Of a stretch of 64,000 nt of DNA, positions 25,540 to 34,063 are shown one piece after another. The notes beneath the pieces were generated by a model that was given only the letters and a program-made list of their open reading frames with translations, was not told where the DNA came from and did not search any database. Position numbers and translations under genes: made by a program. How positions within the stretch are numbered: the stretch's first letter is position 1; every line of letters starts with the position of its first letter. Origin of the DNA: Desulfallas sp. Bu1-1 (GTDB lineage Bacteria; Bacillota; Desulfotomaculia; Desulfotomaculales; Desulfallaceae); assembly GCF_015594625.1 (NCBI RefSeq), contig NZ_JADNRQ010000007.1:1-64000 (forward strand), in the 5' to 3' direction.

Positions 25540-25690
25540 TTTTCCGTCCGGGAAGTCCCCGACCGTGAGGGCGGGGATGAAGGGCGGCTAGGGCGGGGAC
25601 CGCCCGAAGTCACGCCTGCCAGAGAGATCCACTCAATGAAGCAGGAAGCCCATGCCTTTCGCGAAGCGAAAGGAGGGGTAGTTCACCCGT
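25540..25690 (+). mobile_element. IS200/IS605-type right end with omegaRNA-like fold, no transposase
   Basis: Several hairpins succeed each other: TCCCCG-CC-GTGA-GG-CGGGGA (about 25555-25580), GGCGG paired with CCGCC, and CCTTTCGC-GAA-GCGAAAGG (about 25654-25674), followed by AGGGGTAGTTCAC. This series and the closing GGGTAGTTCAC are what is seen downstream of tnpB in IS605/IS1341-type elements, where the RNA guides TnpB. No tnpB or tnpA is adjacent, so this is a decayed element, a non-autonomous derivative or a stand-alone guide RNA. The identification comes from pattern memory. Confidence 0.5.
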
Positions 25691-25730
25691 TGCCGGAAAA
25701 CTTTTAATGTATAGTCCGATTCTTTTTCTT

Positions 25731-25756
25731 ACCGAGTAATGCTCGGTGTTTTTTTT
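25731..25756 (+). terminator. Terminator upstream of rny
   Basis: ACCGAG, loop TAATG, CTCGGT, then G and eight T. It ends whatever is transcribed from the promoter at 25345. Confidence 0.75.
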
Positions 25757-25812
25757 GTTGACTGAGCAATAGTTATTAACCAATAAAATTATCAGGGTTA
25801 GGAGGTGACAAA

Positions 25813-27351
25813 TTGCAGACCAACCTGGCAATCGTAATAATTGTCACGGCATTTATTGCCTTTGGGTCTGGATATCTGGTCAGGAAATTAATTGCCGAGT
25901 CCAAAATTGCTTCGGCCGAAGCACAGGCCAGGAAAATTATAGAGGATGCCCAAAAAGAAGCCGAGGGTAAAAAGCGGGAAGCAATTCTGGAAGCAAAAGA
26001 AGAAATATTAAAACAGCGCAACGAAATGGAGCGCGAGCACAAGGAACGCAGGTCAGAATTGCAAAGACTGGAGCGCAGGCTGGTTCAGAAGGAAGAAACC
26101 CTCGATCGTAAAGTCGAAAGCATCGAAAAAAAGGAAGAGGTTCTGAACCGTAAGGAAGCGGAAGTCGATGCGTTAAAGAACGAGCTAACGGCCATTTACA
26201 ACCGCCAGGTCATGGAACTGGAAAGAATATCGGGGCTGACTTCCGAAGAAGCGCGACAGATATTGCTTGCCGATATTGAAAAGGAAATTCAGCATGAAGC
26301 GGCAATAATGATTAAAGAAATAGAAAACAAGGCCAAGGAAGAAGGGGAAAAACGGGCCAGAGAAATCATTACTTCCGCCATCCAGCGCTGTGCCGCCGAT
26401 CATGTCGCGGAAACGACGGTGGCGGTTATACCGTTACCCAACGATGAAATGAAGGGCCGGATTATTGGCCGGGAGGGCCGAAACATCAGAGCTTTTGAAA
26501 CGGCAACAGGGATTGACCTGATTATAGATGACACCCCCGAGGCTGTAATTCTATCCGGGTTTGACCCGATTCGCCGTGAAATAGCCCGCATCTCCCTGGA
26601 AAAGTTGATTGTGGACGGTAGGATTCACCCCGCCCGCATTGAGGAAATGGTGGAAAAAGCCCGCAAGGAAGTTGATCAGCAAATCAGGGAAGCCGGTGAA
26701 CAGGCGGTATTTGAAACTGGAGTGCACGGCCTGCATCCCGAGTTGATAAACTTGCTTGGCCGGCTTAAATACCGTACCAGCTATGGTCAAAATGTATTGA
26801 AGCATTCCATTGAAGTGGCCCACCTGGCGGGACTGATGGCGGCCGAACTGGGAGTGGATGTGCAGTTGGCTAAAAGAGCGGGGCTGCTGCATGACATCGG
26901 CAAAGCCGTGGATCACGAGGTGGAAGGACCCCATGTTGCTATTGGTGTCGAGTTGGCCCAGAAATACAGGGAAAATAAAGAGGTCGTTCACGCTATTGCC
27001 GCTCACCATGGAGATGAGGAACCCAGGACCATAGTGGCCGGCCTGGTACAAGCGGCGGATGCCATTTCTGCGGCCCGGCCCGGGGCAAGACGGGAAACAC
27101 TGGAAGCATATATTAAGCGGCTGCAAAAACTCGAGGAAATTGCCAGCGCGTTTGAAGGTGTGGAAAAGTCGTACGCCATTCAAGCGGGACGGGAAATCAG
27201 AATCATGGTCAAACCCGAAAAAGTGGATGATTTGGGTGCGATTAAATTGGTCAGGGAAATTGCTAAAAAAATTGAAAACGAACTTGATTACCCCGGGCAA
27301 ATTAAGGTTATGATCATCCGGGAAACACGGGTTGTGGATTATGCCAAATAA
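25813..27351 (+). CDS. rny: Ribonuclease Y
   Basis: 512 residues. A membrane-anchored endoribonuclease that starts mRNA decay in Gram-positive bacteria. In order: one N-terminal membrane helix ([18 protein letters not shown]), a long coiled coil to about residue 200, a KH domain ([19 protein letters not shown]) and an HD domain with [10 protein letters not shown] and HHGDEEP. TTG 25813 is preceded by AGGAGGTGACA. The order rny-(small gene)-ymdB-spoVS is close to that of Bacillus. Confidence 0.96.
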   Translation: MQTNLAIVIIVTAFIAFGSGYLVRKLIAESKIASAEAQARKIIEDAQKEAEGKKREAILEAKEEILKQRNEMEREHKERRSELQRLERRLVQKEETLDRKVESIEKKEEVLNRKEAEVDALKNELTAIYNRQVMELERISGLTSEEARQILLADIEKEIQHEAAIMIKEIENKAKEEGEKRAREIITSAIQRCAADHVAETTVAVIPLPNDEMKGRIIGREGRNIRAFETATGIDLIIDDTPEAVILSGFDPIRREIARISLEKLIVDGRIHPARIEEMVEKARKEVDQQIREAGEQAVFETGVHGLHPELINLLGRLKYRTSYGQNVLKHSIEVAHLAGLMAAELGVDVQLAKRAGLLHDIGKAVDHEVEGPHVAIGVELAQKYRENKEVVHAIAAHHGDEEPRTIVAGLVQAADAISAARPGARRETLEAYIKRLQKLEEIASAFEGVEKSYAIQAGREIRIMVKPEKVDDLGAIKLVREIAKKIENELDYPGQIKVMIIRETRVVDYAK

Positions 27352-27359
27352 GAAAGCCA

Positions 27360-27460
27360 GACGATCTCTTTATAGCTTAATAGCTTAGAGGTGGTTACCG
27401 GCGGACGGCATCGGGCCGGCCGCCGGTAGAAGCTATAGCTATATATGAGATCGTTTTTTA
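27360..27460 (+). ncRNA. Three-stem nested RNA structure ending in a T-run, after rny
   Basis: Three perfect stems are nested: ACGATCTC (27361-27368) with GAGATCGT (27447-27454), TATAGCTT (27371-27378) with AAGCTATA (27430-27437), and TACCGGCGG (27396-27404) with CCGCCGGTA (27420-27428). The outer stem is followed by TTTTTT. The whole is about 95 bases, much larger than a normal terminator. It ends rny transcription and may be a leader or attenuator for the gene at 27571, or a small stable RNA. Confidence 0.55.
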
Positions 27461-27570
27461 CTACTGGGAATATTTTTAAATCACTTTGGCCTATCCGAAG
27501 GCAGGAATATGGCTGGTGATAAAGAAGTTTTTTAAAGGTGTGTGAGCGAGCGGAAAAGGAAGGTGTACTT

Positions 27571-28089
27571 ATGCGGGCTGGATACAAGGACAGAGATGAT
27601 GTTACTGACAGTGTCGGGTTGTTGATATCCATACTGGTTCGTTATCCGGAGGTATCGGCTATAAACTTTGATCCCTGGGAACAAATGCTGAGGTTCAGCT
27701 TTATTTGTTCCCGGGTAATAGACGAACAGGAATTTAACAATTTCAAGGCCTATCTTTTAGATAGCATTCAATCGTTTAATTACCTGGAAGGCAAGGATGC
27801 CAAGTTTATAGATATTTCCCACCAGGTTTATGACGACCTGACTCTGATTGAAATAAAAAGGGATGTCGCTACGCTGGTTCAGGAAGAGATCGCACTGGTG
27901 GTCCAGATTTTTTACCAGTACTGGGAAGGAAACCTGGTGTCCGATTTTAATGAAACTTTAATTGAAGAAGATTTGATTATCCAGGAAGAAATTATTGAGC
28001 ATATGCTGGAAAGCGTTAAAGGTTCGGCCGAAGATAAATTTTTATATGCCTTTCGGGAAGAAGGAAAGGTACTTGTTTTTAATAAATAG
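27571..28089 (+). CDS. Hypothetical protein between rny and ymdB
   Basis: 172 residues, acidic, without membrane segment. The N-terminal part (VTDSVGLLISILVRYPEVSA) and the rest look like a compact alpha/beta domain followed by a helical region with a long acidic helix. I do not recognise the family. ATG 27571 is chosen for GGAAGGTG six bases upstream; the frame is open further left but without a ribosome site. It is 12 bases from ymdB, so co-transcription is likely and a link to RNA turnover or sporulation is possible but unproven. Confidence 0.7.
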   Translation: MRAGYKDRDDVTDSVGLLISILVRYPEVSAINFDPWEQMLRFSFICSRVIDEQEFNNFKAYLLDSIQSFNYLEGKDAKFIDISHQVYDDLTLIEIKRDVATLVQEEIALVVQIFYQYWEGNLVSDFNETLIEEDLIIQEEIIEHMLESVKGSAEDKFLYAFREEGKVLVFNK

Positions 28090-28101
28090 GTGGTTATTGT
28101 T

Positions 28102-28884
28102 TTGATTCGACTACTGATGATCGGAGATATTGTAGGGCGCCCTGGGCGACGGGCGGTGAAAGAAAATATACCGGAACTGGTACGGGACGAAAAAATAGAC
28201 TTGGTTATAGCGAACGGAGAAAATTCCGCCGGGGGTAATGGGATAACCAGGGAAGTGGCCCGTGAATTATTTTCCGCCGGTGTGGACGTGATTACCATGG
28301 GTAATCATGTATGGAATAAAAAGGAAGCACTTGATTATATTGCCAAGGAAAACAGGATTATCAGGCCGGCAAATTATCCACCTGGTACGCCGGGTATGGG
28401 GTTTGGTTGCTTTAAAACAAAAACCGGCTTTACAGTAGGTATTTTTAATTTATCCGGACGTGTGTTCATGCCGGACCTGGATTGCCCGTTCAGGTGTGCT
28501 GATAAAGTATTGAAGGAATTTAGAGAACAAAGCAACATTATTCTTCTTGACTTTCATGCCGAGGCAACTTCGGAAAAAGCGGCGCTGGCTTACTACCTGG
28601 ACGGCAGGTTATCAGCGGTCTGCGGTACTCACACCCACGTGCAGACAGCGGACGAACGTATTTTGCCAGGGGGCACGGCGTTTATTACCGACGTGGGCAT
28701 GACCGGTCCCCGGGATTCCGTTATTGGAGTGAAAAAAGACCTGGTGACCAATAAATTTTTAACCCAATTACCGGTGCGATTCGAGGTTGCCGGCGGGCTT
28801 TACCAATTGAACGCGGTAATTATTGATGTGGATGCTGAAACCGGCAAGGCCGTCAATATAAAGCGCATTCAAAACTATGAGTAA
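28102..28884 (+). CDS. ymdB: YmdB-family metallophosphoesterase
   Basis: 260 residues. YmdB hydrolyses 2',3'-cyclic nucleotides and in Bacillus decides between motility and biofilm; it is encoded beside rny. Metal-binding motifs are MIGDIVGRPGRR, NGENSAGGNG, TMGNHVWNKKEA, and CGTHTHVQTADE. TTG 28102 is preferred over GTG 28090 because AGGTGG lies 8 bases upstream of it and homology starts with IRLLMIGDIVG. Confidence 0.93.
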   Translation: MIRLLMIGDIVGRPGRRAVKENIPELVRDEKIDLVIANGENSAGGNGITREVARELFSAGVDVITMGNHVWNKKEALDYIAKENRIIRPANYPPGTPGMGFGCFKTKTGFTVGIFNLSGRVFMPDLDCPFRCADKVLKEFREQSNIILLDFHAEATSEKAALAYYLDGRLSAVCGTHTHVQTADERILPGGTAFITDVGMTGPRDSVIGVKKDLVTNKFLTQLPVRFEVAGGLYQLNAVIIDVDAETGKAVNIKRIQNYE

Positions 28885-28918
28885 AAGGTTGCGGTCGGAA
28901 AAAATTTTTTAAGGATAA

Positions 28919-28947
28919 AAAGGAATTTTTGCACTATTGAAGAATAT
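28919..28947 (+). promoter_or_regulatory. Sigma-H-type promoter of spoVS
   Basis: AAAGGAATT (28919-28927), an 11-base spacer and GAAGAATAT (28939-28947) match the sigma-H consensus RNAGGAWWW/RNNGAATWW at every defined position. spoVS of Bacillus is sigma-H dependent, so sequence and knowledge agree. Confidence 0.8.
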
Positions 28948-29006
28948 ATTTTTGAAAAGGGGTTAGGGGAATAGTCATTCCAGAGCAGAAGAAGGAGGTT
29001 CGATGA

Positions 29007-29267
29007 ATGGAAGTGTTAAAAGTTTCAGCAAAATCTAATCCAAATTCCGTAGCAGGTGCTCTTGCCGGGGTGCTAAGAGAAAGAGGTTGCGCCGAGCTTC
29101 AGGCTATCGGTGCAGGGGCTTTAAACCAGGCAATAAAAGCGGTAGCAATAGCGAGGGGATTTGTCGCGCCCAGTGGAGTGGACCTGATTTGTATTCCGGC
29201 ATTTACCGATATAATAATTGATGGTGAAGAGAGAACAGCAATTAAGTTGATTGTCGAACCCCGTTAA
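29007..29267 (+). CDS. spoVS: Stage V sporulation protein S
   Basis: 86 residues, the normal length. An Alba-like small protein; mutants of Bacillus are blocked at late sporulation stages. Conserved segments LKVSAKSNPNSVAGALAG and IGAGALNQAIKAVAIARGF are intact. GAAGGAGG lies before ATG 29007. It has its own promoter and terminator. Confidence 0.97.
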   Translation: MEVLKVSAKSNPNSVAGALAGVLRERGCAELQAIGAGALNQAIKAVAIARGFVAPSGVDLICIPAFTDIIIDGEERTAIKLIVEPR

Positions 29268-29291
29268 TTGAAAATAGTTAAATTTAATTTT

Positions 29292-29333
29292 GAAACCTGT
29301 TTATTCTGCAATAGGATAAGCAGGTTTTTTAAT
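29292..29333 (+). terminator. Terminator of spoVS
   Basis: AAACCTG and CAGGTTT form the base of a stem that continues with TTTATTC/GGATAAG, followed by TTTT. Confidence 0.75.
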
Positions 29334-29373
29334 TTAGCGAAAAAAAAGATAAGACAGGGGTGAAGCGTTTTAC

Positions 29374-30321
29374 ATGTATTTAAAGCAGGTGGTTGACGGG
29401 CATTGCGATACTTTAACCGCGCTGACGGCTCAAAAGCGTTCCCTGGGGGAACGTTCCGACCGGGGTCAGCTCGATTTGCCGAGAATGTTTTCCGGCGGTT
29501 TGAACGTGCAGTTTTTTGCCGCTTTCATTTCTCCCCGGTATAAAGATATGGCCTTAAAAAAATGCCTGCAGTTAATCGACCAATTTTATGCCGAATTAAA
29601 CGCCAATAAGGAAGTAATCGAATTGGCTCTGCATGCCGGAGATATCCGGCGGATCACCGGCTCCGGGAAGATAGCCGCTCTGCTGTCGATAGAGGGCGGG
29701 GAGTCGCTGACCGGGGACATATCCATACTGCGCATTCTTTACCGGTTGGGTGTACGTTCCCTGACCCTCACCTGGAACGGACGGAACGAACTCGGCGACG
29801 GGGTTGGGGAAGGGGAAACGGGTGGCGGGTTGAGCCTTTTCGGGCGGTTGGTGGTACGGGAAATGAACAGTTTGGGCATGCTAATTGATATATCCCATTT
29901 GAACGAAAAAGGTTTTTGGGATGTTGCCGAAATATCTAATCAGCCTTTCGCCGCGACACATGCCAACTGCCGGGCCATATGCAACCATCCCCGGAATCTC
30001 AGCGACGGCCAGCTTGAATACCTGGCTAAAACCGGCGGAATAGTGGGCTTGACCTTTGTCCCGGATTTTATCGCCGAACATAACCCCGATTTGGAGAAAT
30101 TAATCAGACATATAGATTATATCGCCTCCCGGTTTGGTACGGGTTGCATTGGGCTCGGTAGCGATTTTGACGGTATGGAGGGGCACGCCCTTGGCTTGGA
30201 GGACGTCACCTGCCTGCCGCGCCTGGTGGATGCTTTAATTAAACGCGGTTATGGTGATGATGACGTAACCGGGATCATGGGGGCTAATTGGATGCGGCTA
30301 CTGGACCGGGTATTAAAGTAG
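29374..30321 (+). CDS. Membrane dipeptidase family protein (peptidase M19)
   Basis: 315 residues, full length. A zinc-dependent amidohydrolase-fold dipeptidase, with metal and active-site motifs VDGHCDTL near the N-terminus, LLSIEGGESL, LIDISHLNEKGFWD, ATHANCRAICNHPRNLSD and LGSDFDGM. Family members cleave dipeptides including D-amino acid forms. No signal peptide, so it acts in the cytoplasm, presumably in peptide turnover or sporulation. GGGTGAAG lies before ATG 29374. Confidence 0.92.
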   Translation: MYLKQVVDGHCDTLTALTAQKRSLGERSDRGQLDLPRMFSGGLNVQFFAAFISPRYKDMALKKCLQLIDQFYAELNANKEVIELALHAGDIRRITGSGKIAALLSIEGGESLTGDISILRILYRLGVRSLTLTWNGRNELGDGVGEGETGGGLSLFGRLVVREMNSLGMLIDISHLNEKGFWDVAEISNQPFAATHANCRAICNHPRNLSDGQLEYLAKTGGIVGLTFVPDFIAEHNPDLEKLIRHIDYIASRFGTGCIGLGSDFDGMEGHALGLEDVTCLPRLVDALIKRGYGDDDVTGIMGANWMRLLDRVLK

Positions 30322-30361
30322 ATTTTGATATTGAAAAAGAGCAAAATAATCGTTCTTTTAT

Positions 30362-30369
30362 GTTACAAT
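30362..30369 (+). promoter_or_regulatory. Extended -10 promoter of the PHP gene
   Basis: GTTACAAT preceded by T gives TGT-TACAAT at 30361-30369; no clear -35 box. Confidence 0.5.
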
Positions 30370-30410
30370 AGGTGTATGACTTTGTTGCCAACGAAAACAG
30401 GTGATTGGAA

Positions 30411-31241
30411 ATGTTTGCGGATCTTCACGTTCATACCAGTGCCTCAGACGGCTCCAGTACGCCGGAGGAGGTTGTACAGATGGCTGCGCGCAACAAATTG
30501 CGCTGTATAGCCATCACCGATCACGATACCATGGACGGCATTAATGCTGCTCATGCGGTGGCCGAGCGCCGGGGTGTCGACATATTGAACGGAGTCGAGC
30601 TTAGCACCGAATGCGACGGGTTGGAAGTACATATCCTTGGCTATTGTGTTGACCCCGGCGACCATGAATTACAGGAACATTTAAAGATTTTTCAAAATGC
30701 CAGGCTGAACCGGGCCAAAAAAATCATTAATAAGTTGCGTAACTTGGGACTGGTGATCAGTCTGGAAAAAGTGCTTGAATTGGCCGGCCCCGGGTCAGTA
30801 GGCAGGCCGCACATAGCCAGGGCCTTACTGGCGGAAGGCCAAGTCAATAGCATAGCCGAGGCGTTCGAACTTTACATCGGGGTAGGTAAACCTGCATATG
30901 AGCCGCGATTTAAGTATCACCCCGTACAGATGGTTAAATTGATCAGGTCTGTTGGCGGAGTGCCGGTGCTGGCGCACCCGGGCATAACCTGCGGGGAGTC
31001 GCTAATTATGACTTTAATTGAAGAAGGCTTGCAGGGCCTGGAAGTTTACCATCCTAAGCATACGCCGGAAATGGAAAAGTATTATTTGAACCTCTGCCAT
31101 GAGTACGGACTGGTTGTTACGGGCGGCTCCGACTTTCACGGCGTCGGAGTGACGGGTCACGGCAGGCTGGGTGAAGCCGTTGTTCCTTATAAGGTGGTAG
31201 TTGAATTAAGGGCGCTCGCCGCTCAAAACAAGATGGACTAG
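30411..31241 (+). CDS. PHP-domain phosphoesterase (TrpH/RNase AM-like)
   Basis: 276 residues. The PHP metal sites are visible: FADLHVHTSASDGSSTPEE at the N-terminus, AITDHDTMDGI, NGVELSTEC, VPVLAHPG and VTGGSDFHG. Close relatives hydrolyse 3',5'-bisnucleotides and short RNAs from the 5' end. ATG 30411 is chosen with CAGGTGAT upstream; a TTG six bases earlier is possible. Confidence 0.9.
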   Translation: MFADLHVHTSASDGSSTPEEVVQMAARNKLRCIAITDHDTMDGINAAHAVAERRGVDILNGVELSTECDGLEVHILGYCVDPGDHELQEHLKIFQNARLNRAKKIINKLRNLGLVISLEKVLELAGPGSVGRPHIARALLAEGQVNSIAEAFELYIGVGKPAYEPRFKYHPVQMVKLIRSVGGVPVLAHPGITCGESLIMTLIEEGLQGLEVYHPKHTPEMEKYYLNLCHEYGLVVTGGSDFHGVGVTGHGRLGEAVVPYKVVVELRALAAQNKMD

Positions 31242-31293
31242 ATAAAAGCCAGTTTTAAATGTTGGTTTACTGTTTTAACGGAGGGAGTTTAAA

Positions 31294-32463
31294 TTGCAGA
31301 AAGCACGGCGGATTCAAAAATTATGCTCCGCGATTTTTAATGAAATGGAACAACTTAAACAACAGGTGGAACGCAGTGGAATTAAAGTGATTAACCTGGG
31401 AGTAGGCAGCCCGGACCGGCCGCCGGCGCCCCATATAATCGAAGCCATGCACAGGGCTCTGGATAACATGGAGAATTACCGCTATCCCCTGGAAGGAAAA
31501 CTGGAGCTACGCCGGGCGCTGGCCTCGTGGTACCGGAAACGCTTCGGCGTGGAATTGGATCCTGTATCCGAGGTATTGGTGCTGATGGGTTCGCAGGACG
31601 GGCTGGCCCATATTGCCCTTGCTTATATCAACCCGGGGGATATTGCGCTGGTTCCCGATCCTGGTTACCCTATCTACGCCACAAGTATTCTACTGGCGGA
31701 AGGTGAAATTTACCCGATACCATTGCTGGCAGAAAATAAATTTTTACCCGAGCTCAAAACCATTCCTGAAGATATTGCCCGAAAAGCGAAGTTGATCTGG
31801 GTCAATTATCCAAACAACCCCGTGGCGGCTTCGGCGGACAGGGGTTTTTTCAGCTCTCTGGTGGATTTTGCCCGGGAATACGATATCCTTGTGTGCCATG
31901 ACATAGCTTACTGCGAGCTTGCGTTTGACGGGTACAAGCCGGCCAGTTTTTTAGAAGTTCCGGGTGCCCGTGACGTGGGGATCGAATTTTACTCCCTTTC
32001 CAAAACGTATAATATGGCTGGTTGCAGGATTGGGTTCGCCGTAGGCAATGCGGATGTGTTGGAGGCACTTGGCCGGATCAAAACCAATATCGATTACGGG
32101 GTATTTAACGTCGTACAAGAGGCGGGCATAGCCGCCCTGGAGGGATCACAGGAATTTGTACGGGAAAATGCTGAGGCTTACCGCCGGCGCAGGGACGTGC
32201 TGGTAGACGGTTTGGCGGCGTTGGGTTGGGAAATACCAAAGCCGCAGGCTTCCATGTTTGTGTGGGCTCCGGTACCACAAGGGTATAAATCCTCAAGAGA
32301 ATTCGCCATGCAGTTGTTACACCGGACAGGTGTACTGGTTATTCCGGGCACGGCTTTTGGGGAACGCGGCGAAGGCTACGTCAGAATCGCGCTGGTGAGG
32401 GAAGAGGACGTGCTGCGGGAAGCGGTGCGCCGGGTCGGGCAATTTTTTCAGTCCGGCGCTTAA
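31294..32463 (+). CDS. PLP-dependent class I/II aminotransferase (DapL/AlaA-like)
   Basis: 389 residues. The PLP lysine is in FYSLSKTYNMAGCRIGF; INLGVGSPDRPP, NYPNNPVAA and VRIALVREED are typical of the subgroup that includes LL-diaminopimelate aminotransferase and related alanine or aspartate aminotransferases. The exact substrate cannot be read from the sequence. TTG 31294 follows CGGAGGGAG. It stands alone between the PHP gene and a small coiled-coil gene. Confidence 0.88.
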   Translation: MQKARRIQKLCSAIFNEMEQLKQQVERSGIKVINLGVGSPDRPPAPHIIEAMHRALDNMENYRYPLEGKLELRRALASWYRKRFGVELDPVSEVLVLMGSQDGLAHIALAYINPGDIALVPDPGYPIYATSILLAEGEIYPIPLLAENKFLPELKTIPEDIARKAKLIWVNYPNNPVAASADRGFFSSLVDFAREYDILVCHDIAYCELAFDGYKPASFLEVPGARDVGIEFYSLSKTYNMAGCRIGFAVGNADVLEALGRIKTNIDYGVFNVVQEAGIAALEGSQEFVRENAEAYRRRRDVLVDGLAALGWEIPKPQASMFVWAPVPQGYKSSREFAMQLLHRTGVLVIPGTAFGERGEGYVRIALVREEDVLREAVRRVGQFFQSGA

Positions 32464-32536
32464 AAGGGATCAATGTCTATTTGGCCGCCGCCTAACATAT
32501 AATAAATCATGAAAAGCCGGTCAAGGTGGTGGTGCG

Positions 32537-32803
32537 ATGGGAGATTACCCGGATTTAGAATACTTCCAACGCAGGATACAGGAACTGGAAGAAAAGGTGG
32601 ATCAGCTTCGTCTCAGCCGCAGGGTGTTGATGAACTTAATTGAAAAAGTCGAGCGGGAAAAAGCATTTTTTTTAGCCAAACTGGAAAAAGAAAATCGAAG
32701 GCTGCATCAGGATAATTACAAATACGCTCGCTGGTTATTAAAGAAAAACAGTCAGATTGTTGAGTTGCAATCCAAGCTGGAGGGACGGTCCAGCTCAAAT
32801 TAA
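32537..32803 (+). CDS. Small coiled-coil protein, 88 residues
   Basis: Heptad-rich, highly charged helix throughout (YFQRRIQELEEKVDQLRLSR and onward), soluble. No known family recognised. AGGTGGTG gives the ribosome site for ATG 32537; a terminator follows at once. Homo-oligomerisation is likely; function unknown. Confidence 0.7.
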   Translation: MGDYPDLEYFQRRIQELEEKVDQLRLSRRVLMNLIEKVEREKAFFLAKLEKENRRLHQDNYKYARWLLKKNSQIVELQSKLEGRSSSN

Positions 32804-32807
32804 CTGG

Positions 32808-32832
32808 AGACCCTGAAACGGGGTCTTTTTTT
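32808..32832 (+). terminator. Terminator after the small coiled-coil gene
   Basis: AGACCC, loop TGAAACG, GGGTCT, then seven T. Confidence 0.85.
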
Positions 32833-32851
32833 GTACTTTTGGGGAATTATG

Positions 32852-32934
32852 CCTGGCCATATTTATGGCCAGGGCTAAGGGAAAAAGTACCGAAAGGCGC
32901 GTGTTAAAGGGAACTGATTTAGGGCGCGCCTTTC
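32852..32934. repeat. Conserved hairpin repeat, copy 2
   Basis: A first hairpin CTGGCCATA/TATGGCCAG (32853-32872) is followed by a perfect 10-bp stem GAAAGGCGCG (32892-32901) and CGCGCCTTTC (32925-32934) whose loop contains AAGGGAACTGA. Copy 1 is at 22331-22402. The element lies upstream of the -10 box at 32948, so it is not in the leader of the cobalamin operon if that promoter is used; it does not match the B12-box consensus. Confidence 0.6.
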
Positions 32935-32944
32935 TTGCGAAATA

Positions 32945-32953
32945 TGGTATAAT
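32945..32953 (+). promoter_or_regulatory. Extended -10 promoter of the DUF3842-cobalamin operon
   Basis: TGGTATAAT, about 20 bases before the ATG at 32973; no clear -35. Whether it drives the whole operon is inferred. Confidence 0.55.
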
Positions 32954-32972
32954 GCAGTTGAGGTGTTAAGTG

Positions 32973-33392
32973 ATGAAAATAGCAGTAATCGACGGCCAGG
33001 GTGGCGGGATGGGCAAGCACATCATGGACAGGCTCAGGCGGGAGCTGCCCGAAGAAATTGAATTTTTGGCTTTAGGAACCAACGCGCTCGCCACATCGGT
33101 GATGCTGCGGTCCGGAGCCAACGAGGGTGCGACTGGGGAAAACGCCGTGATCTTCAACGCGCCGAGAGTGGATATGATTATCGGCCCGATCAGCATCATG
33201 TTTCCCCACGGCATGTCCGGAGAACTTACTCCGGCCATGGCCGAAGCAATTGCCGCCAGCCCGGCCCCCAAGGTATTGCTTCCCTTGGCTCGTTCGGGGG
33301 TGAACATTGTCGGCCTCAAGGCCGAGCCCCTGCCGCATCTGATCGACGAGCTGGTGCAAAAGGTTAAAGACCTGTTGTTGGGCGGTATTTAA
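32973..33392 (+). CDS. DUF3842 family protein
   Basis: 139 residues. The opening KIAVIDGQGGGMGKHIMDRL suggests a nucleotide-binding Rossmann-like loop. The rest (NAPRVDMIIGPISIMFPHGM, GVNIVGLKAEPLPHLIDELV) is characteristic of DUF3842, common in anaerobic Firmicutes and of unknown function. ATG 32973 follows GAGGTG; a GTG three bases earlier is possible. It precedes cobU by 86 bases in the same direction, so a role connected with cobalamin is possible. Confidence 0.8.
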   Translation: MKIAVIDGQGGGMGKHIMDRLRRELPEEIEFLALGTNALATSVMLRSGANEGATGENAVIFNAPRVDMIIGPISIMFPHGMSGELTPAMAEAIAASPAPKVLLPLARSGVNIVGLKAEPLPHLIDELVQKVKDLLLGGI

Positions 33393-33478
33393 ATATTTTA
33401 AAAAATTCAAATGCAAACCAATATAGTCCATGTGACTTGCATGTGCGCAGGGAACCATAAATTCAGGGGAGATTTTAT

Positions 33479-34063
33479 ATGTCCACAGGAGAAATTATTC
33501 TGGTAATCGGCGGTGCGCGCAGCGGTAAAAGCGCTCTTGCTGAGAAACTGGCCGCGGCGCTGGGCGATGAGGTCACCTACGTGGCCACTGCCGGAATCCA
33601 TGATGAAGAAATGGCCGTGCGGGTCCGCCGGCACCGGGAACGAAGGCCGGAAGGTTGGAAAACGGTTGAGGAGACGCATAATTTGGCCAATGTATTGCGG
33701 TCCACCCCGGCGGGGTCGGTGATACTAATAGACTGTCTGACACTCTGGGTTACCAATTTGTTGCTTGATGAATCAGTTCCCAAACCGGGTGCAACCGGCG
33801 AGGAAAAAGAAAAATACATTTTGGATGAGGTCCGGGACATACTTGGGGTTGCCCGCAACAACAAGCATATTGTAATTTTGGTCAGTAACGAGGTGGGCTA
33901 TGGGTTGGTGCCGGATAACCAGTTGGGCAGGCTGTTCAGGGATATTACCGGTAGAGTGAACCAGTGCATCGCCAGGGTTGCCGACAGGGTTTTTCTGGTA
34001 ACAGCGGGAATACCACTGGAAATAAAATCACTGGCGTTTAGTTTAACTCAGGAGGGGATATAG
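33479..34063 (+). CDS. cobU: Adenosylcobinamide kinase/adenosylcobinamide-phosphate guanylyltransferase
   Basis: 194 residues. CobU phosphorylates adenosylcobinamide and then attaches GMP, giving AdoCbi-GDP for CobS. The P-loop GGARSGKS is at residues 11-18, and ATAGIHDEEMAVRVRRHRER holds the guanylyl-accepting His region. EVGYGLVPDNQLGRLFRD is a family signature. The stop overlaps the cobQ start by one base. Confidence 0.95.
   Translation: MSTGEIILVIGGARSGKSALAEKLAAALGDEVTYVATAGIHDEEMAVRVRRHRERRPEGWKTVEETHNLANVLRSTPAGSVILIDCLTLWVTNLLLDESVPKPGATGEEKEKYILDEVRDILGVARNNKHIVILVSNEVGYGLVPDNQLGRLFRDITGRVNQCIARVADRVFLVTAGIPLEIKSLAFSLTQEGI

Noticed and set aside
25374-25540. A coding gene downstream of the promoter at 25345
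   Set aside because: Frames are short and interrupted, with no ribosome site; a non-coding transcript fits better.
32852-32934. Cobalamin riboswitch before the cob operon
   Set aside because: The GGGAA-type bases look suggestive, but the GCCACTG-type B12 box is absent and the element lies upstream of the nearest -10 box. A second copy lies before cinA, which is not a cobalamin gene.
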